Positions 5,599 to 6,016 of a stretch of DNA of 6,016 nt are shown here, in pieces. The position numbers and the translations under genes are program-made. The notes under the pieces were generated by a model. The model was not told the DNA's origin. It saw only the letters and a program-made list of their open reading frames with translations, and made no database searches. Source of the stretch: JBFISM01 sp041608535 (GTDB lineage: Bacteria > Actinomycetota > Acidimicrobiia > Spongiisociales > UBA5794); assembly GCA_041608535.1 (NCBI GenBank), contig JBFISM010000177.1, positions 1-6,016 of the forward strand, in the 5' to 3' direction. Numbering within the stretch: position 1 is the first letter of the stretch; each line of letters opens with the position of its first letter.

Positions 5599-6016
<418 letters not shown>

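Overview
The window is high-GC bacterial DNA, nearly all coding, with actinobacterial features: tight overlapping genes, GTG starts, a SURF1-type oxidase assembly gene, and little space for promoters. The rRNA fragments are clearly bacterial. A member of Actinobacteriota, perhaps Acidimicrobiia, is my inference; there is too little 23S rRNA here to place it more precisely.

Layout. From 5401 to the right edge lies the distal end of an rRNA operon on the minus strand: the last ~418 nt of 23S rRNA, a ~81-nt spacer with two hairpins and no tRNA, a complete 5S rRNA, and a 14-bp hairpin. Directly after that hairpin, on the same strand, is a gene (4386-5342) for a protein with a ~105-residue basic Gly/Ser/Arg/Lys tail and TPR-like helices. 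A small SSB-like OB-fold gene (4003-4320) follows, with a hairpin over its ribosome-binding site. Its 3' end overlaps by 43 nt the 3' end of the only plus-strand gene, a 120-residue three-helix membrane protein (3683-4045).

The left half is a minus-strand operon that starts 40 bp from the membrane-protein gene and reads right to left. It holds a gamma-glutamyltransferase-fold Ntn hydrolase (2155-3642), a SURF1 family protein (1370-2155, start and stop joined as TGATG), and a flavin-dependent halogenase-like oxidoreductase (109-1338). It ends at a perfect 11-bp hairpin (51-78).

The two least ordinary points are both in proteins that would get routine names. The GGT-fold enzyme keeps the nucleophile threonine but has lost several residues that recognise a gamma-glutamyl substrate, and it has no signal peptide. 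The halogenase-like protein keeps the full halogenase motif set, yet it sits beside a respiratory assembly factor and not in an obvious biosynthetic cluster. A third point is that the TPR gene has almost no room for its own promoter, so it may be expressed by read-through from the rRNA operon. I saw no insertion sequence, CRISPR array, phage gene or tRNA.
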